DNA of 64,000 bases. It comes from Ditylenchus dipsaci (Eukaryota; Nematoda; Chromadorea; Rhabditida; Anguinidae). Both the position numbers and the translations under genes were made by a program. The stretch covers positions 95,943 to 159,942 of the forward strand of contig SADC01000139.1 of NCBI GenBank assembly GCA_004194705.1, given 5' to 3'. This document shows positions 1 through 11,040 of this stretch, piece by piece; the first letter of the stretch is position 1, and each line of letters starts with the position of its first letter. The notes under the pieces are model-generated. The model did no database searches. It was not told where the DNA came from and was given only the letters and a program-made list of their open reading frames with translations.

Positions 1-355
1 GATTTTGGCTGGTAAAGTGGTGGTCGGCCACTCTATTCACAACGACTTTAAGGTAGTCCTCCAAACTATTAAATTTAACATTATTAACTATATATAAGTC
101 CAGGTTCTCGGTCTCACCCATCCAGCCAAACTAACCAGGGACACAGCCAAGTATAAGCCCCTGAGGGTGATGGCTGGAAACATCACCTCGATGCCATCCC
201 TCAAACACTTAGCCAACCACCTGCTGGGTGTTCAAATCCAACAGGGGGAGCATGACAGTATTGCTGATGCTAAAACAGCTCTGAGAATATATTTGCTGCA
301 CAGGAAGAAATGGGAGGAGGACATCAAAAAGAACCAGAACAAACAGATCAAATAA
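1..355 (+). CDS. rexo4: REXO4-like RNA exonuclease, 3' part (duplicate copy 1)
   Basis: This is the 3' end of a DEDDh-family exonuclease; the window starts inside the gene. Exon 1-52 encodes the ExoII block [10 protein letters not shown] 51-nt GT-AG intron (53-103) follows, then the last exon 104-355, which ends in TAA. The last exon carries the ExoIII block [15 protein letters not shown] with the catalytic His and Asp. REXO4 (XPMC2) proteins are nuclear or nucleolar 3'-5' exonucleases, and the KYKPL and [11 protein letters not shown] segments fit that family. The frame is open across the TTTT run at 3-6, unlike the second copy at 6826, which has TTT. Whether a complete upstream gene exists cannot be seen. 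It could be a true second gene, a 3' partial duplicate, or an assembly or haplotype duplicate. Confidence 0.88.
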
Positions 356-995
356 GCTTGGGAACTGCACTGTTATTATTGTTGAGTTTGGCGAGTAAAG
401 ATATGATAATTTTAAGTTAACAAGAACTCTCATTTTACACAGCGGAATCTTGATATAAAGTCAGTCTGTCAAAATTCGCCCGACTCTTTTCTTCAAAAAA
501 CTTCAAGAACAAAGTTAAAAAAAGTGTCGGACCCAGGGGCAAGATTTCATTTCACCCAATTTGTAGGACAGTCAAGCTACTTTTTGGAAATTCCTCCCAA
601 AAATTTACACATAAAAAAATTAGTTTCAGTTATACAGGGTACGATTTTTTTTTTTGAAAAGTTAACACTGGAATGCCTGATTGTGCTAAGAGTACATCCT
701 TGTGCAGAATTTCACGCTAAACCCGACAGTGAAAATTTTTTTGAAAAAAAATCACTATTTGCGGGTCAGCTGCTTCTACGAACCAATCAAGTCAAAATTT
801 TTGCGTATAGAACTTTGTATAGAACTTGAGAACCAGTTAACCAAGTTAACCAGTAAGCTTCTCAAGACAAAAATAAGAAAACGTCTCGTATCGGGACAAA
901 AATTTGTGGATGAATTCGCTTAACGCCAATGTTTTCAGTCCGTTGGTGGTCACGCTAAAATTAGTACAAACAGGCTTTTAAGTGTTGATAAATAG

Positions 996-1630
996 CTTTC
1001 CAGGGCCATTGCCACCTCTTTTAAATTGTCCCCGCCAATTCGAATTTTTTTGCCTAATCATTCAACTTTTGAACGGATTTTCCAGCTTGGTTTTAGGGTG
1101 GTGCGGTTACGGTTTATTTTTGAACCGGTTTATTTTTTCTCAGACATTTTTATCAAAGATTTGTAAAGAAATTTTTTGACAGAAATTTTATATTCTGCGA
1201 ACCCCCTATACCGAAAATTCTCCCTCTTCAAAATGGGATATCAAACGTACAGAAAAACAAACAATGGTAATCAGAGAAAAAACCGACCGGTTATTTTTGA
1301 ACCGGTTTTTCTCTGACCATTGTTTGTTTTTCTGTACCTTTGATATCCCATTTTGAAGAGGAAAATTTTTGGTATAAGGAGTTTGCAGAATATAAAAATT
1401 TCTATCAAATCTTTGATACAAATGTCTGAGAAAAAATAAACCAGTTCCAAAAATAAACCGTAACCGCACCACCCTACTTGGTTTCTAACAAAACAAGGCC
1501 TAGAATTTAATTTTAGGTACAGTTTTGTTAGAAACCAAGTTGAAAAATACGTACGTAAATCCAACGATAAAGAAAAAAATTGAATTGGCGGGGGACAATC
1601 GTTGTCGGAGACGGCAATGACCCTTTAAAG
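996..1630. mobile_element. palindromic TTTAAA-ended MITE interrupted by another MITE
   Basis: The outer arms carry the family motifs GGCGGGGGACAAT / ATTGTCCCCGCC and AACAAAACAAGGCCTAG / TAAAATTAAATTCTAGG. The right end is CAATGACCCTTTAAAG. It belongs to the same family as 14992, 22334 and 50250. A second palindrome (1096-1474) sits inside it. The same pair recurs in the duplicate at about 7816-8450. Confidence 0.75.
1096..1474. mobile_element. 379-bp near-perfect foldback MITE (GGGTGGTGCGGTTACGG ends)
   Basis: The ends are GGGTGGTGCGGTTACGG and CCGTAACCGCACCACCC. The arms pair along nearly the whole length around a centre near 1285. TA flanks both ends, consistent with a TA target duplication. 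It is nested in the larger MITE 996-1630. The second copy is at 7917-8297. Confidence 0.85.
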
Positions 1631-2255
1631 GAGTGGTGAAAGCTGTTAACGAGATAGTCTTGACACGAAAGGATTAATCCAAGATCTGTGCTTATGACAT
1701 GTGGATTTAGAGCCATATTTTGCCCAGAACTCGGTGTTTCGATCTCAGACAAACTTGGGCAGAATTCAAAGTTGGATGAGCATATTCAATGTCAGAATTT
1801 ATATTTTTTTCAAAAAATCCCATAAAAATCGAAATGGAAAAGGGAAAGACCCCATTGAGAAAAAGTTGATTAGTGTTCTATTGCATTGGATTTTTAGGGC
1901 GTTTTTTGAAGGAATTTTGAAATTGTGATATTGATAATGCTCATCCAACTTTTAATTCTGCACAAGCTTGTCTGAGATCGCAACACTGAGTTGAGCACAA
2001 AATATGGCTCAAAAACCATATTTGAAAAAAACACAAAACTTGGGTTAATCCATTCGTGTCAAGACTACTACTTCGTGTCAAGACTATCCTCAGCTTTCGT
2101 TTGGGGTATCGAGTGTCACGAAAAATAAAAAATTTAGCTGATCTCATACAAAATTATAATTAAGACAGAAAGGGCATAGAAAACAAAAAAAGCATATTTG
2201 GGGCCGAAAAAAGTCTATTTTTCAGCAAACTAATTAATGTTCGTTTGAATTGGGC

Positions 2256-2376
2256 GGGAAAAAAGTCCCAAATAGGACTATTGTCCGTATAGGACTTTGT
2301 CCAAATAGGACTATTGTCCTAACACGGGGACTTTTTCAGGACCAAAAATAGTCCTGAAAAGTTCCCGCCAAATGCC
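2256..2376. repeat. short palindromic element with GGCGGGAA ends
   Basis: GGCGGGAAAAAAGTCC at the left faces GTTCCCGCC at the right. The interior repeats AATAGGACTATTGTCC. No coding potential was seen between 2161 and 2794. Confidence 0.5.
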
Positions 2377-2793
2377 TTTTAGGACGATTTGTCGTTCCCT
2401 GCATGAGACTCGACCACAAATCAATAGAGAGAGCCAACTGCTTAACATGCTCAAGAAATAATGATGAGCATACGACAAAACTTTCGCTGCAATGAAATCC
2501 TCTTGAGACCAACTTTCAAACGACAATTTTGAGACCTTTTTTAAAATCGTGCGGACAAACATACAGACAACTCTCTTTTAGTATATAGGAGGATTGCTGT
2601 CCGACATGCAGTTTGGAGACAAGAGATTTCTGCTTATAGGGAGATCCGTCAACTTTCTGAAATGGTCGAGAACTGAAAACAAGTTATTAGGTCACTTCAT
2701 AACTAGCAAACACCCAGACTTTCATACACAAAGATGATCTACGTGAAAAACCGCACCAGAATAAACAAAAGTTACGTTCCGACTTTCCTGTGT

Positions 2794-3170
2794 TTAACCA
2801 GTCAAAGGAACCCCAGAAACCATCGATTTTCGGATCGTAATCGTTTTGCCAATAAAACTTTTGCTAATGAGATCTTTTTGCCAATGGAATCTTTTTGCCA
2901 ATGAGATCACTTCGCCAATGGTAGGTTTTCGACAATAGCTTCTTTTCTCACGTATTGCTATTCCCTTGCCTGGCAAATTACCACTGATTCGGTAGCTCAT
3001 CTCACTAGCTACAAAATTAGTGGTAATTTGCCTGATAAAAATAGCAATACTTGAGAAAAGAAGCTATTAGCAAAAACATACCATCGGCAAAGTGATCTCA
3101 TTGGCACGAAGATGCCATTGGCAAAAAGATCTAGTTGACAAAAGTTTCATTGGAATAACGATTACGCCCC
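2794..3170. mobile_element. foldback element with iterated inverted arms (unit TTTTTGCCAATGAGATC)
   Basis: The left arm repeats a 17-bp unit TTTTTGCCAATGAGATC about four times. The right arm has its inverse. The core palindrome CTTTTCTCACGTATTGCTAT / ATAGCAATACTTGAGAAAAG lies around a centre near 2995. No target duplication was identified. Confidence 0.7.
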
Positions 3171-3317
3171 AATTTAAAAAAATTTGGCCGATTTTCTCCC
3201 GTAAATAAGCTCCAGTAGGTGTGCAACCCTGTGATGATAATCTTGTGAAATAGCCAAGAATGTGAGCATCATTTCAACACCAAACTCTTAAATAAAATGA
3301 GATGAAAAATAAGACGT

Positions 3318-3386
3318 GCAGCCAGTGGTAGTCGAACCTGTGACCTAGACGATGCGTATATAAGGTTGCCCGCTCCCTTTTAATTG
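3318..3386 (-). repeat. tRNA-derived (SINE-like) fragment
   Basis: The minus strand contains a B-box-like GGTTCGACTACC after GTCACA, in a tRNA-like spacing. A related sequence is at 37700-37765. I could not fold it into a clean cloverleaf, so it is called tRNA-derived rather than a tRNA gene. Confidence 0.4.
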
Positions 3387-3459
3387 TATAGTAGATGCTA
3401 TAAGATGTTATCGTAATAAATGTAGGTTGTTATTGTATTTTCACATGACACACTTAATC

Positions 3460-4220
3460 TTAAAGGACCATGGAACTTGATAAGCACAGAAATTCGAAAA
3501 TTTTGAATTCGTGCGGGACCATCCTAATTTTGTCAATAATGTTTTCAAATTAAGTCCTTGTTTGCATGTAAAATTTTTTCAAAATAAAGAACCTTTTACT
3601 AGTCGAGCTCAACGTTGCTCGGCAATGCCAGATCGGACGACGTATACTACAGGGTGTCCCGAAATTACGCGCAAATTTTTTAATTTGTCTTTAAACTCTT
3701 CAAATCCGCTAGGCTCATCAATTTTGATATCATTTCGAGATCCAGGATTCACCTGAAAAGCCGCTGATGCTTTGCTTGGAAGGGTACTGACGTTTTCGTT
3801 CAATAGTTTGCAGAATTTTGTCACATGAAAAGGATAAATCAAGGATGACTTTTCATTAGATAAGTTGTTTTTGTGTTCGCCGTCTCTTTCTTTTCTCTTG
3901 TTTCTCTTTTTTAGGTATCTTCAAGCGACGGCGTCTAATTCTGGGTGTGGCAAAAATCCAAAAATTTTGGAGATTTCCACGGGTCAGGATCCCGAAAATG
4001 GAAATCAACTGGGCAAGGCGCTGCGTACACGATTTTTTTTTCGATGTGCGCGTGATTTCGGGACACCCTGTACTTTCACTGCCCCATAAATACCTATAAA
4101 ATTTCGTGTTAGAAATTAATGCATAAATGAAATTCAAATTTTCAATGCACACATTATGGACAAAATTAGGATGGTCAAATTCCACAAATTGCTGTGCTTA
4201 TCAAGTTTTATGGTCCTTTA
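3460..4220. mobile_element. MITE with TTAAAGGACCATGGAACTTG ends, hosting a nested MITE
   Basis: The left end TTAAAGGACCATGGAACTTG plus ATAAGCACA is mirrored at the right by TGTGCTTATCAAGTTTTATG and GTCCTTTA. The next blocks (GGACCATCCTAATTTTGTC and its inverse) are also mirrored. The interior is occupied by the element at 3650-4070. Confidence 0.75.
3650..4070. mobile_element. TA-flanked MITE, CAGGGTGTCCCGAAAT ends
   Basis: The ends CAGGGTGTCCCGAAATTACG and CGTGATTTCGGGACACCCTG are inverted repeats flanked by TA on both sides, as in Tc1/mariner-type insertions. It lies inside the MITE 3460-4220. Confidence 0.8.
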
Positions 4221-4451
4221 TATGAAATAAATATATGTATTCTTTTGCAAAATAAAAAAATTTAGAAATTCACGAAAAAAGATTTGTGGGTTTCGCAATG
4301 GCAAGTTCCGCGTTGTCGAGTTTTTTGCGTTGGCGATTTTTCGTTTGCGAGTTGGTTGCGTCCCGAGAATCGGTTATCGTTTTAAATCGTTCAAGATTCT
4401 ACCAAACACGTTGAAAAAGAAATTTTCAACTTCCCACATGTGTAATTTCAG

Positions 4452-4680
4452 TGTATTTGGCGCCTTCCTAAGAAGACGCCTCCAAAAATTAGAAATACTC
4501 ATAAGCGCCCCTCTGCACGGAAATCTTTAGTAAAAGGCGAAAGATTTTCTCGCTCGAATGCAGAGGGACCAGAGGTGACTAAATTATACAAAACTGAGCA
4601 TAAATTCAAAGTGGTCATCCACTTTGATATAGGTTGCCAGTCACGGCAGACGGTTAGAGAACACTTATTCTCTTCCATTT
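4452..4680 (+). mobile_element. solo copy of the MULE terminal repeat
   Basis: This stretch matches the inverted ends of the element at 9139-11540 (for example AAGACGCCTCCAAAAATTAG and GGCAGACGGTTAGAGAACAC). No partner lies nearby, so it looks like a truncated or solo end. From 4681 to 5734 I see no further gene or repeat signal. Confidence 0.75.
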
Positions 4681-5734
4681 TTCTATCAGATACTGTGGCG
4701 CTTGGGGCGCCAATTCAAACTGGTGATCTAAAGAAAGAATTATGAAAAAATATAAGATATTTTTTGTGGAAAAGCCTTTTTCTGATATTAATGACTTCTA
4801 CATATACTTTTTTTTCTCATTATCACGCAAACTTTTTCAGGCTGAAATCTCTCAGAAATGGTAAAGCAAAGAAGAAGCACAGGCTCTGTAAATTGGGACC
4901 AACTAAAAGAAGTTAGTTTTTTTGTCGGAGCTGACAAAAACTATTAGTTTTGTTTACTTTGTTAAAAAGAATCAACATAGGATTAGCATAACTTAGCGTT
5001 TTTCTGAATTTATAATGAGGATATTCTTTTTGCGGAACACGCTTCGATATGAAATTTGATTTTTTTTACAAAATTGATAACTGGACAAGCCGCCACCCCT
5101 GGGACGACGATTACGTCGCGGTTTATCGGGGTGGCTGTTTTTCCAAGTTCGACTGTATTTAAAAAATTGAATAAAAATTTGAACAGGAAACCCTAATGAC
5201 CGTATCAAAGGCACATTTTAACTTTATCAACTATTTATCAAATTTTTGGTGCATAGACGTTGCTCGAAAATGAAACTCCTGGCCCACCCCTGAGCCTGAA
5301 CTTGTTGTTTCAAAGGGTATTCAAAGCGGTATGTTGGCCTACCCCCTCAGTCCAAGGGCGAAGACTAAAGTTGTTATTTGAAAGTGTAGTTACAGCGATT
5401 TAGAAAAGATCCTATTTATGGGGGAGGGGGTTATGGTTATTGGCTAGCAGCGCCAAATTTTTCATCACCACGCAGGACCTGGGCAACCACTTTCACATGT
5501 AACCTGCAAATGCTATCCAAGAGCACACTTAAAATATTATCTCCCATCCTTAAAGCACACCTCGGGTACTTTTCTTGTAAGACTCCTATTTACAAAAAAG
5601 TTTAGCGAAAACATAACAGTTTGCCTATTTTATCAAATTTGACCTATTAAAATATTGGAAGATCAGACTAGACTTGATTTCAGGAGATCAGACTAGAAAA
5701 TCAGTCCAGAATTCCAATAAAAAAACACAAGAAC

Positions 5735-7179
5735 ATGTTTAAAAAGGATGGTAAATTGAGCAATTCCGGTCAGCCCATTGAGCACAACAAGTGGAAAAAA
5801 CGCAGAGAACAGATTGCTATTCTCAAAATAGAAGCTAAACATAAAGGGTAGGTAGCAAACCTAATTTCTCACATTTTATTTTTCAATTTGCAGCAAGCAA
5901 GTGTCAGTTACCTCTACCAAAAACGCTAAAGTGGTGGAAAAGTCGCTAATAACCACCACCCTAGCCATGGACTGTGAATACGTCGGTGTGGGCTACGAGG
6001 GTAGGGAGAACTGCTTGGCCAGAGTATCCATAGTTAATGTGGATGGCAAATGTGTTTATGACAAGTTTGTAAAACCGACCGAAGAGGTCACAGACTTCCG
6101 CACACACGTCAGTGGTATTCGATATGGAGATGTGGTCAATGGTAAGAGTAACCTTATTATTAATACAAAATATTAATAGAAGTTCAATGATTAGGAAAAA
6201 ATTTTGAATTCCTGGGCACCACCTCTTATTAGCGTGGGCATGCCTCTTTAAAAAAGGTTGAAACCTTTTCTGCCTCAAAAGGCTCTTTTCCTGTCCCAAA
6301 ATTAAGAAAGCCCTTGTTATTGGTGATTTTCTAACAATTTATATATTTTTAAACCACCTTGTAGATGTGAATCTCAGCTTTATAACTAGTTTTTACTTGC
6401 CCAAATGAAGTTGCAAAAAGTTGCAAGGATAGGTCTTTGAATGGACCGAACTTTTGGAAAAGTTTGCTTTATTTAAAGAATTTTTTCTCCAAATTTTCAA
6501 GCTTTTCTAAGTCAGTCATTGGCTTGTAAGAAAGCTGAGACACAGAGCTACAAGATAGTTGTAAAAAAATTGAATTAGTGAAATAGTCGCCGAAATAAAG
6601 GGTTATACAAATTTTGGGCAAGAAAAGAGCCTTTCGGGGCAGAAAGGTACCATTTCGGGGTCAAATACATATGAGATACATTTGTCACTTTTGGGGAGGG
6701 TTGCTCTTAAAAAAACTACGCCACATTATTTCAAAACTTGGACTAATAGCTTTAATCCACCCCATTAACTATCAATAAACTAATTTAGGAGAAGCGTTTC
6801 AAAACGTGCAGCAAGAGGTGAACAAGATTTGGCTGGTAAAGTGGTGGTCGGCCACTCTATTCACAACGACTTTAAGGTAGTCCTCCAAACTATTAAATTT
6901 AACATCATTAACTATATATAAGTCCAGGTTCTCGGCCTCACCCATCCAGCCAAACTAACCAGGGACACAGCCAAGTATAAGCCCCTGAGGGTGATGGCTG
7001 GAAACATCACCTCGATGCCATCCCTCAAACACTTAGCCAACCACCTGCTGGGTGTTCAAATCCAACAGGGGGAGCATGACAGTATTGCTGATGCTAAAAC
7101 AGCTCTGAGAATATATTTGCTGCACAGGAAGAAATGGGAGGAGGACATCAAAAAGAACCAGAACAAACAGATCAAATAA
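5735..7179 (+). CDS. rexo4: REXO4-like 3'-5' RNA exonuclease (copy 2, full gene with one frameshift)
   Basis: There are four exons: 5735-5847, 5894-6141, 6789-6876 and 6928-7179, about 233 aa. The ATG at 5735 opens a short basic N-terminus ([10 protein letters not shown]). The exonuclease fold then shows ExoI ([10 protein letters not shown]), ExoII (GHSIHNDFK) and ExoIII ([15 protein letters not shown]), giving the DEDDh catalytic set. REXO4 enzymes act in the nucleus and nucleolus on RNA; the substrate here is inferred from the family. The length is shorter than vertebrate REXO4, mostly at the N-terminus. Exon 3 is one base short: AAGATTTGG replaces the AAGATTTTGG seen in copy 1, which shifts frame just before ExoII. 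Intron 2 (about 650 nt) holds MITE debris. The copy is either pseudogenised by that T or the base is a sequencing error. Confidence 0.9.
6178..6256 (+). mobile_element. MITE remnant in REXO4 intron 2
   Basis: GAAGTTCAATGATTAGG through GGCATGCCTCTTTAAA matches the right half of the TTTAAA-ended family (compare 15160-15234). The left half is missing. Confidence 0.6.
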
Positions 7180-8965
7180 GCTTGGAACTGCACTGTTATT
7201 ATTGTTGAGTTTGGCGAGTAAAGATATGATAATTTTAAGTTAACAAGAACTCTCATTTTACACAGCGGAATCTTGATATAAAGTCAGTCTGTCAAAATTC
7301 GCCCGACTCTTTTCTTCAAAAAACTTCAAGAACAAAGTTAAAAAAAGTGTCGGACCCAGGGGCAAGATTTCATTTCACCCAATTTGTAGGACAGTCAAGC
7401 TACTTTTTGGAAATTCCTCCCAAAAAATTTACACATAAAAAAATTAGTTTCAGTTATACAGGGTACGAATTTTTTTTGAAAAGTTAACACTGGAATGCCT
7501 GATTGTGCTAAGAGTACATCCTTGTGCAGAATTTCACGCTAAACCCGACAGTGAAAATTTTTTTGAAAAAAATCACTATTTGCGGGTCAGCTGCTTCTAC
7601 GAACCAATCAAGTCAAATTTTTGCGTATAGAACTTTGTATAGAACTTGAGAACCAGTTAACCAAGTTAACCAGTAAGCTTCTCAAGACAAAAATAAGAAA
7701 ACGTCTCGTATCGGGACAAAAATTTGTGGATGAATTCGCTTAACGCCAATGTTTTCAGTCCGTTGGTGGTCACGCTAAAATTAGTACAAACAGGCTTTTA
7801 AGTGTTGATAAATAGCTTTCCAGGGCCATTGCCACCTCTTTTAAATTGTCCCCCGCCAATTCGAATTTTTTTGCCTAATCATTCAACTTTTGAACGGATT
7901 TTCCAGCTTGGTTTTAGGGTGGTGCGGTTACGGTTTATTTTTGAACCGGTTTATTTTTTCTCAGACATTTTTATCAAAGATTTGTAAAGAAATTTTTTGA
8001 CAGAAATTTTTATATTCTGCGAACCCCCTATACCGAAAATTCTCCCTCTTCAAAATGGGATATCAAACGTACAGAAAAACAAACAATGGTAATCAGAGAA
8101 AAAACCGACCGGTTATTTTTGAACCGGTTTTTCTCTGACCATTGTTTGTTTTTCTGTACCTTTGATATCCCATTTTGAAGAGGAAAAATTTTTGGTATAA
8201 GGAGTTTGCAGAATATAAAAATTTCTATCAAATCTTTGATACAAATGTCTGAGAAAAAATAAACCAGTTCCAAAAATAAACCGTAACCGCACCACCCTAC
8301 TTGGTTTCTAACAAAACAAGGCCTAGAATTTAATTTTAGGTACAGTTTTGTTAAAAACCAAGTTGAAAAATACGTACGTAAATCCAACGATAAAGAAAAA
8401 ATTTGAATTGGCGGGGGACAATCGTTGTCGGAGACGGCAATGACCTTTAAAGGAGTGGTGAAAGCTGTTAACGAGATAGTATCGACACGAAAGGATTAAT
8501 CCAAGATCTGTGCTTATGACATGTGGCTTTAGAGCCATATTTTGTCCAGAACTCGGTGTTTCGATCTCAGACAAACTTGTGCAGAATTCAAAGTTGGATG
8601 AGCATATTCAATGTCAGAATTTATATTTTTTTTCAAAAAACCCCATAAAAATCGAAATGGAAAAGGGAAAGACCCCATTGAGAAAAGTTGATTAGTGTTC
8701 TATTGCATTTGATTTTTAGGGCGTTTTTTGAAGGAATTTTGAAATTGTGATATTGATAATGCTCATCCAACTTTTAATTGTGCACAAGCTTGTCTGAGAT
8801 CGCAACACTGAGTTGAGCACAAAATATGGCTCAAAAACTATATTTGAAAAAAACACAAAACTTGGGTTAATCCATTCGTGTCAAGACTATCCTCAGCTTT
8901 CGTTTGGGGTATCGAGTGTCACGAAAAATAAAAAATTTAGCTGATCTCATACAAAATTATAATTG
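6826..8965 (+). repeat. direct segmental duplication, copy 2
   Basis: This is the second copy of the duplicated segment (see 1-2160). It holds the last two REXO4 exons plus downstream DNA with the same nested MITE pair (7816-8450, inner palindrome 7917-8297). Homology ends after TACAAAATTATAATT. Confidence 0.95.
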
Positions 8966-9383
8966 AAATTAACACTTATTTTTGAAAGTTCTGAAACCCT
9001 GTGGATATCTCTTGAGAACAAGTATCTTTTAGCTAAAACACATACTATAATCAGAGCGTTTTATGATTTCCAGTCAAAGACTGTGATCTGTTTATTTTTT
9101 TCGAAATTTTACTTCTGCATATTAATTATTTGAAAGCACATTTATTTATGTGTTTATTTTGATCTGAGTAAGTGTTCTCTAACCGTCTGCCGTGACTGGC
9201 AACCTATATCAAAGTGGATGACCATTGGGAATTTATGCTCAGTTTTGTATAATTTAGTCACCTCTGGTCCCTCTGCATTCGAGCGAGAAAATCTTTCGCC
9301 TTTTACTAAAGATTTCCGTGCAGAGGGGCGCTTATGAGTATTTCTAATTTTTGGAGGCGTCTTCTTATGAGGGCGCCAAATAC

Positions 9384-9885
9384 TACTGGTTACCACAATC
9401 ACTTTTCGATGTGGTGCACATAACTCAAATTTGATCCAGCCTAGAATCTGCGATTTTTAACCTTATCGAGAGGCAATAGTTTTTTGAGAAGAAAACTGGC
9501 AAAATCGGAAAATACCGTATTTCCTTTAAAAAGGCGGCCGGCCGCCTTATTTTTTGGATCCGGAAAATCGGAAAAATTTCGGGTCGATGTCGAGATTTTT
9601 GGGTAAAAATCTAAAATCCAAAAAGCGGAATTGGTAGACCTCGTGGAAGCTAAAAAACGCAATGAACAGTTTCGCAAAATATTTATTCTGGGCTGATATG
9701 TAGGTTCTCAAAGTCGAGGGGACCGCGTTATTAGAAGAAATACGGTGTGCAATTTTATGATTTACACTGACAAATCACATTTAGAGACACTTTTAAAAAA
9801 TGGACCCAAACTCTAGGCTGGATCAAATTTGAGTTATGTGCACCACATCGAAAAGTGATTGTGGTAAACCAGTAGTATTTGGGGC
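9384..9885. mobile_element. palindromic MITE nested in the MULE left arm
   Basis: TACTGGTTACCACAATCACT and the following CGATGTGGTGCACATAAC are mirrored at 9810-9885. The insertion splits the MULE arm, which is uninterrupted in its right-hand counterpart near 11290. Confidence 0.75.
9515..9745. mobile_element. CCGTATTTCCT-type MITE, third nesting level
   Basis: CCGTATTTCCTTTAAAAAGG at the left faces AGAAGAAATACGG at the right, with TA on the outside left. A GC-rich palindrome AAGGCGGCCGGCCGCCTT lies next to the left end. It sits inside the MITE 9384-9885, which sits inside a MULE arm. Confidence 0.65.
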
Positions 9886-10105
9886 TACCAGACAAATTCT
9901 AATATTTTTAGAATTTGTCGCGCGACATTTTCTAATATTTTAGAAAATGTCGTTTAGAATTTGTCGCGCGACATTTTCCAATATTTTTAGAATTTGTCGC
10001 GCGATATGTTTCTCATATTTTTAGAATTTTTTGGGGTCTTTCTGTTAAGAAATCTTTTTTTCAGTTGTTTCAATTATGAATGTGCATGCCTCTGCAGTCT
10101 GATAA

Positions 10106-11040
10106 TTGACTGTATTAAATTATTTTAGTTTTGCTGTGATGAGCTCAAGTGATTCTGAAGATCAAGAGATTAGCTTTTTATTTAAAAACCAAATACAACA
10201 GCAAGAAACAAACAGGGCTGGAAAGAGCGTAATATGGTCTAACGGATACCGCTACATTTTTGCTCGGGTATCCACTTGGGTTTCGAATGCCTGAAATACA
10301 AAAAATCTTCAGGAAAGTACCAAGATGCAGGGAAATGCTTCTTTAATTGCTTGCAAAAGGTCAAGAACCTTCAAGGTATTAATAAGAATTGCAAAGGAAG
10401 GGATTTTTCAAAGTGGGTAGCCGCCTCTTCCATATCACGAAGCGCCACAACCATGAACCTAAGTCAGGTGAATTTGAGGTCAGTACCGACTGTGCATTTT
10501 AGTGATTTTTTCTTTAATTTGCTTAGATACGGCAAAAATTGCAAGCAGGATATGATGTAGCTGAAGCGTCTCCTCTTTCAAAAACTAAAAGCATCGTCCG
10601 TTCAATAAAAAGGGGAACCAGCAGGCAGATAAGAGCACGTATACCAAAGGATGCAAGCATTGCTAGACAAATTCAGCGGAAAAAGTACAAGGTAGTTATG
10701 TTTTCAGATAGTGTGTCTACAAATATCCTGCACTGTTTCAGATAAATGCTACTATGATTGATACTAAGAAAGCGAGTGAAATGCAAGTGCCCTCAGCTAT
10801 GCAAAAAAACAGACATTAGACTAAACTGACATTAGACTAGATATATTTCTCCAGGTTCTTTCTTAGCACTGTCTGTTTTCGATTTGCCGTGGATAATGGT
10901 CTGGATGTCTCCGTTCGATCACCAGCTGTTGCAACGAACTTTACTGATTGCTTTTGACGCCACCTATACAAAGTCTCCAAGAGGATTCCTGCAGGTAGAC
11001 ACCCTGTTCTGGTTTAAAACGTAGGTTGCAGGATGCAGCC
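10106..11040 (+). pseudogene. degraded FLYWCH/MULE transposase
   Basis: Broken reading frames at 10106-10294, 10276-10560 and 10539-10745 read like a FLYWCH-type zinc finger (GFECLKYKKSSGKY, then FNC, CKGR), followed by a region preceding the transposase core. Around 10940-11010 another frame reads LIAFDATYTKSPRGFLQVD. This resembles the first catalytic Asp block of MULE transposases (D-x-T-[FY]..P..F.Q). Frames shift several times, so no intact enzyme remains. The flanking inverted repeats (9139-11540) support MULE identity. I assign the family by motif memory, without a search. Confidence 0.6.

Larger units (their letters stand above)
1..2160 (+). repeat. direct segmental duplication, copy 1
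   Basis: Positions 1-2160 match 6826-8965 almost base for base, covering the last REXO4 exons and 1.8 kb of downstream MITE-rich DNA. Differences are mainly homopolymer lengths (for example the T run near 645 and the A run near 600) plus an extra 20-odd bp repeat of CTTCGTGTCAAGACTA near 2065. Homology stops abruptly after TACAAAATTATAATT at 2160. The left limit lies outside the window. Confidence 0.95.

Noticed and set aside
10106..10294. 62-codon ORF as a stand-alone gene
   Set aside because: Part of the broken MULE transposase between MULE inverted ends.
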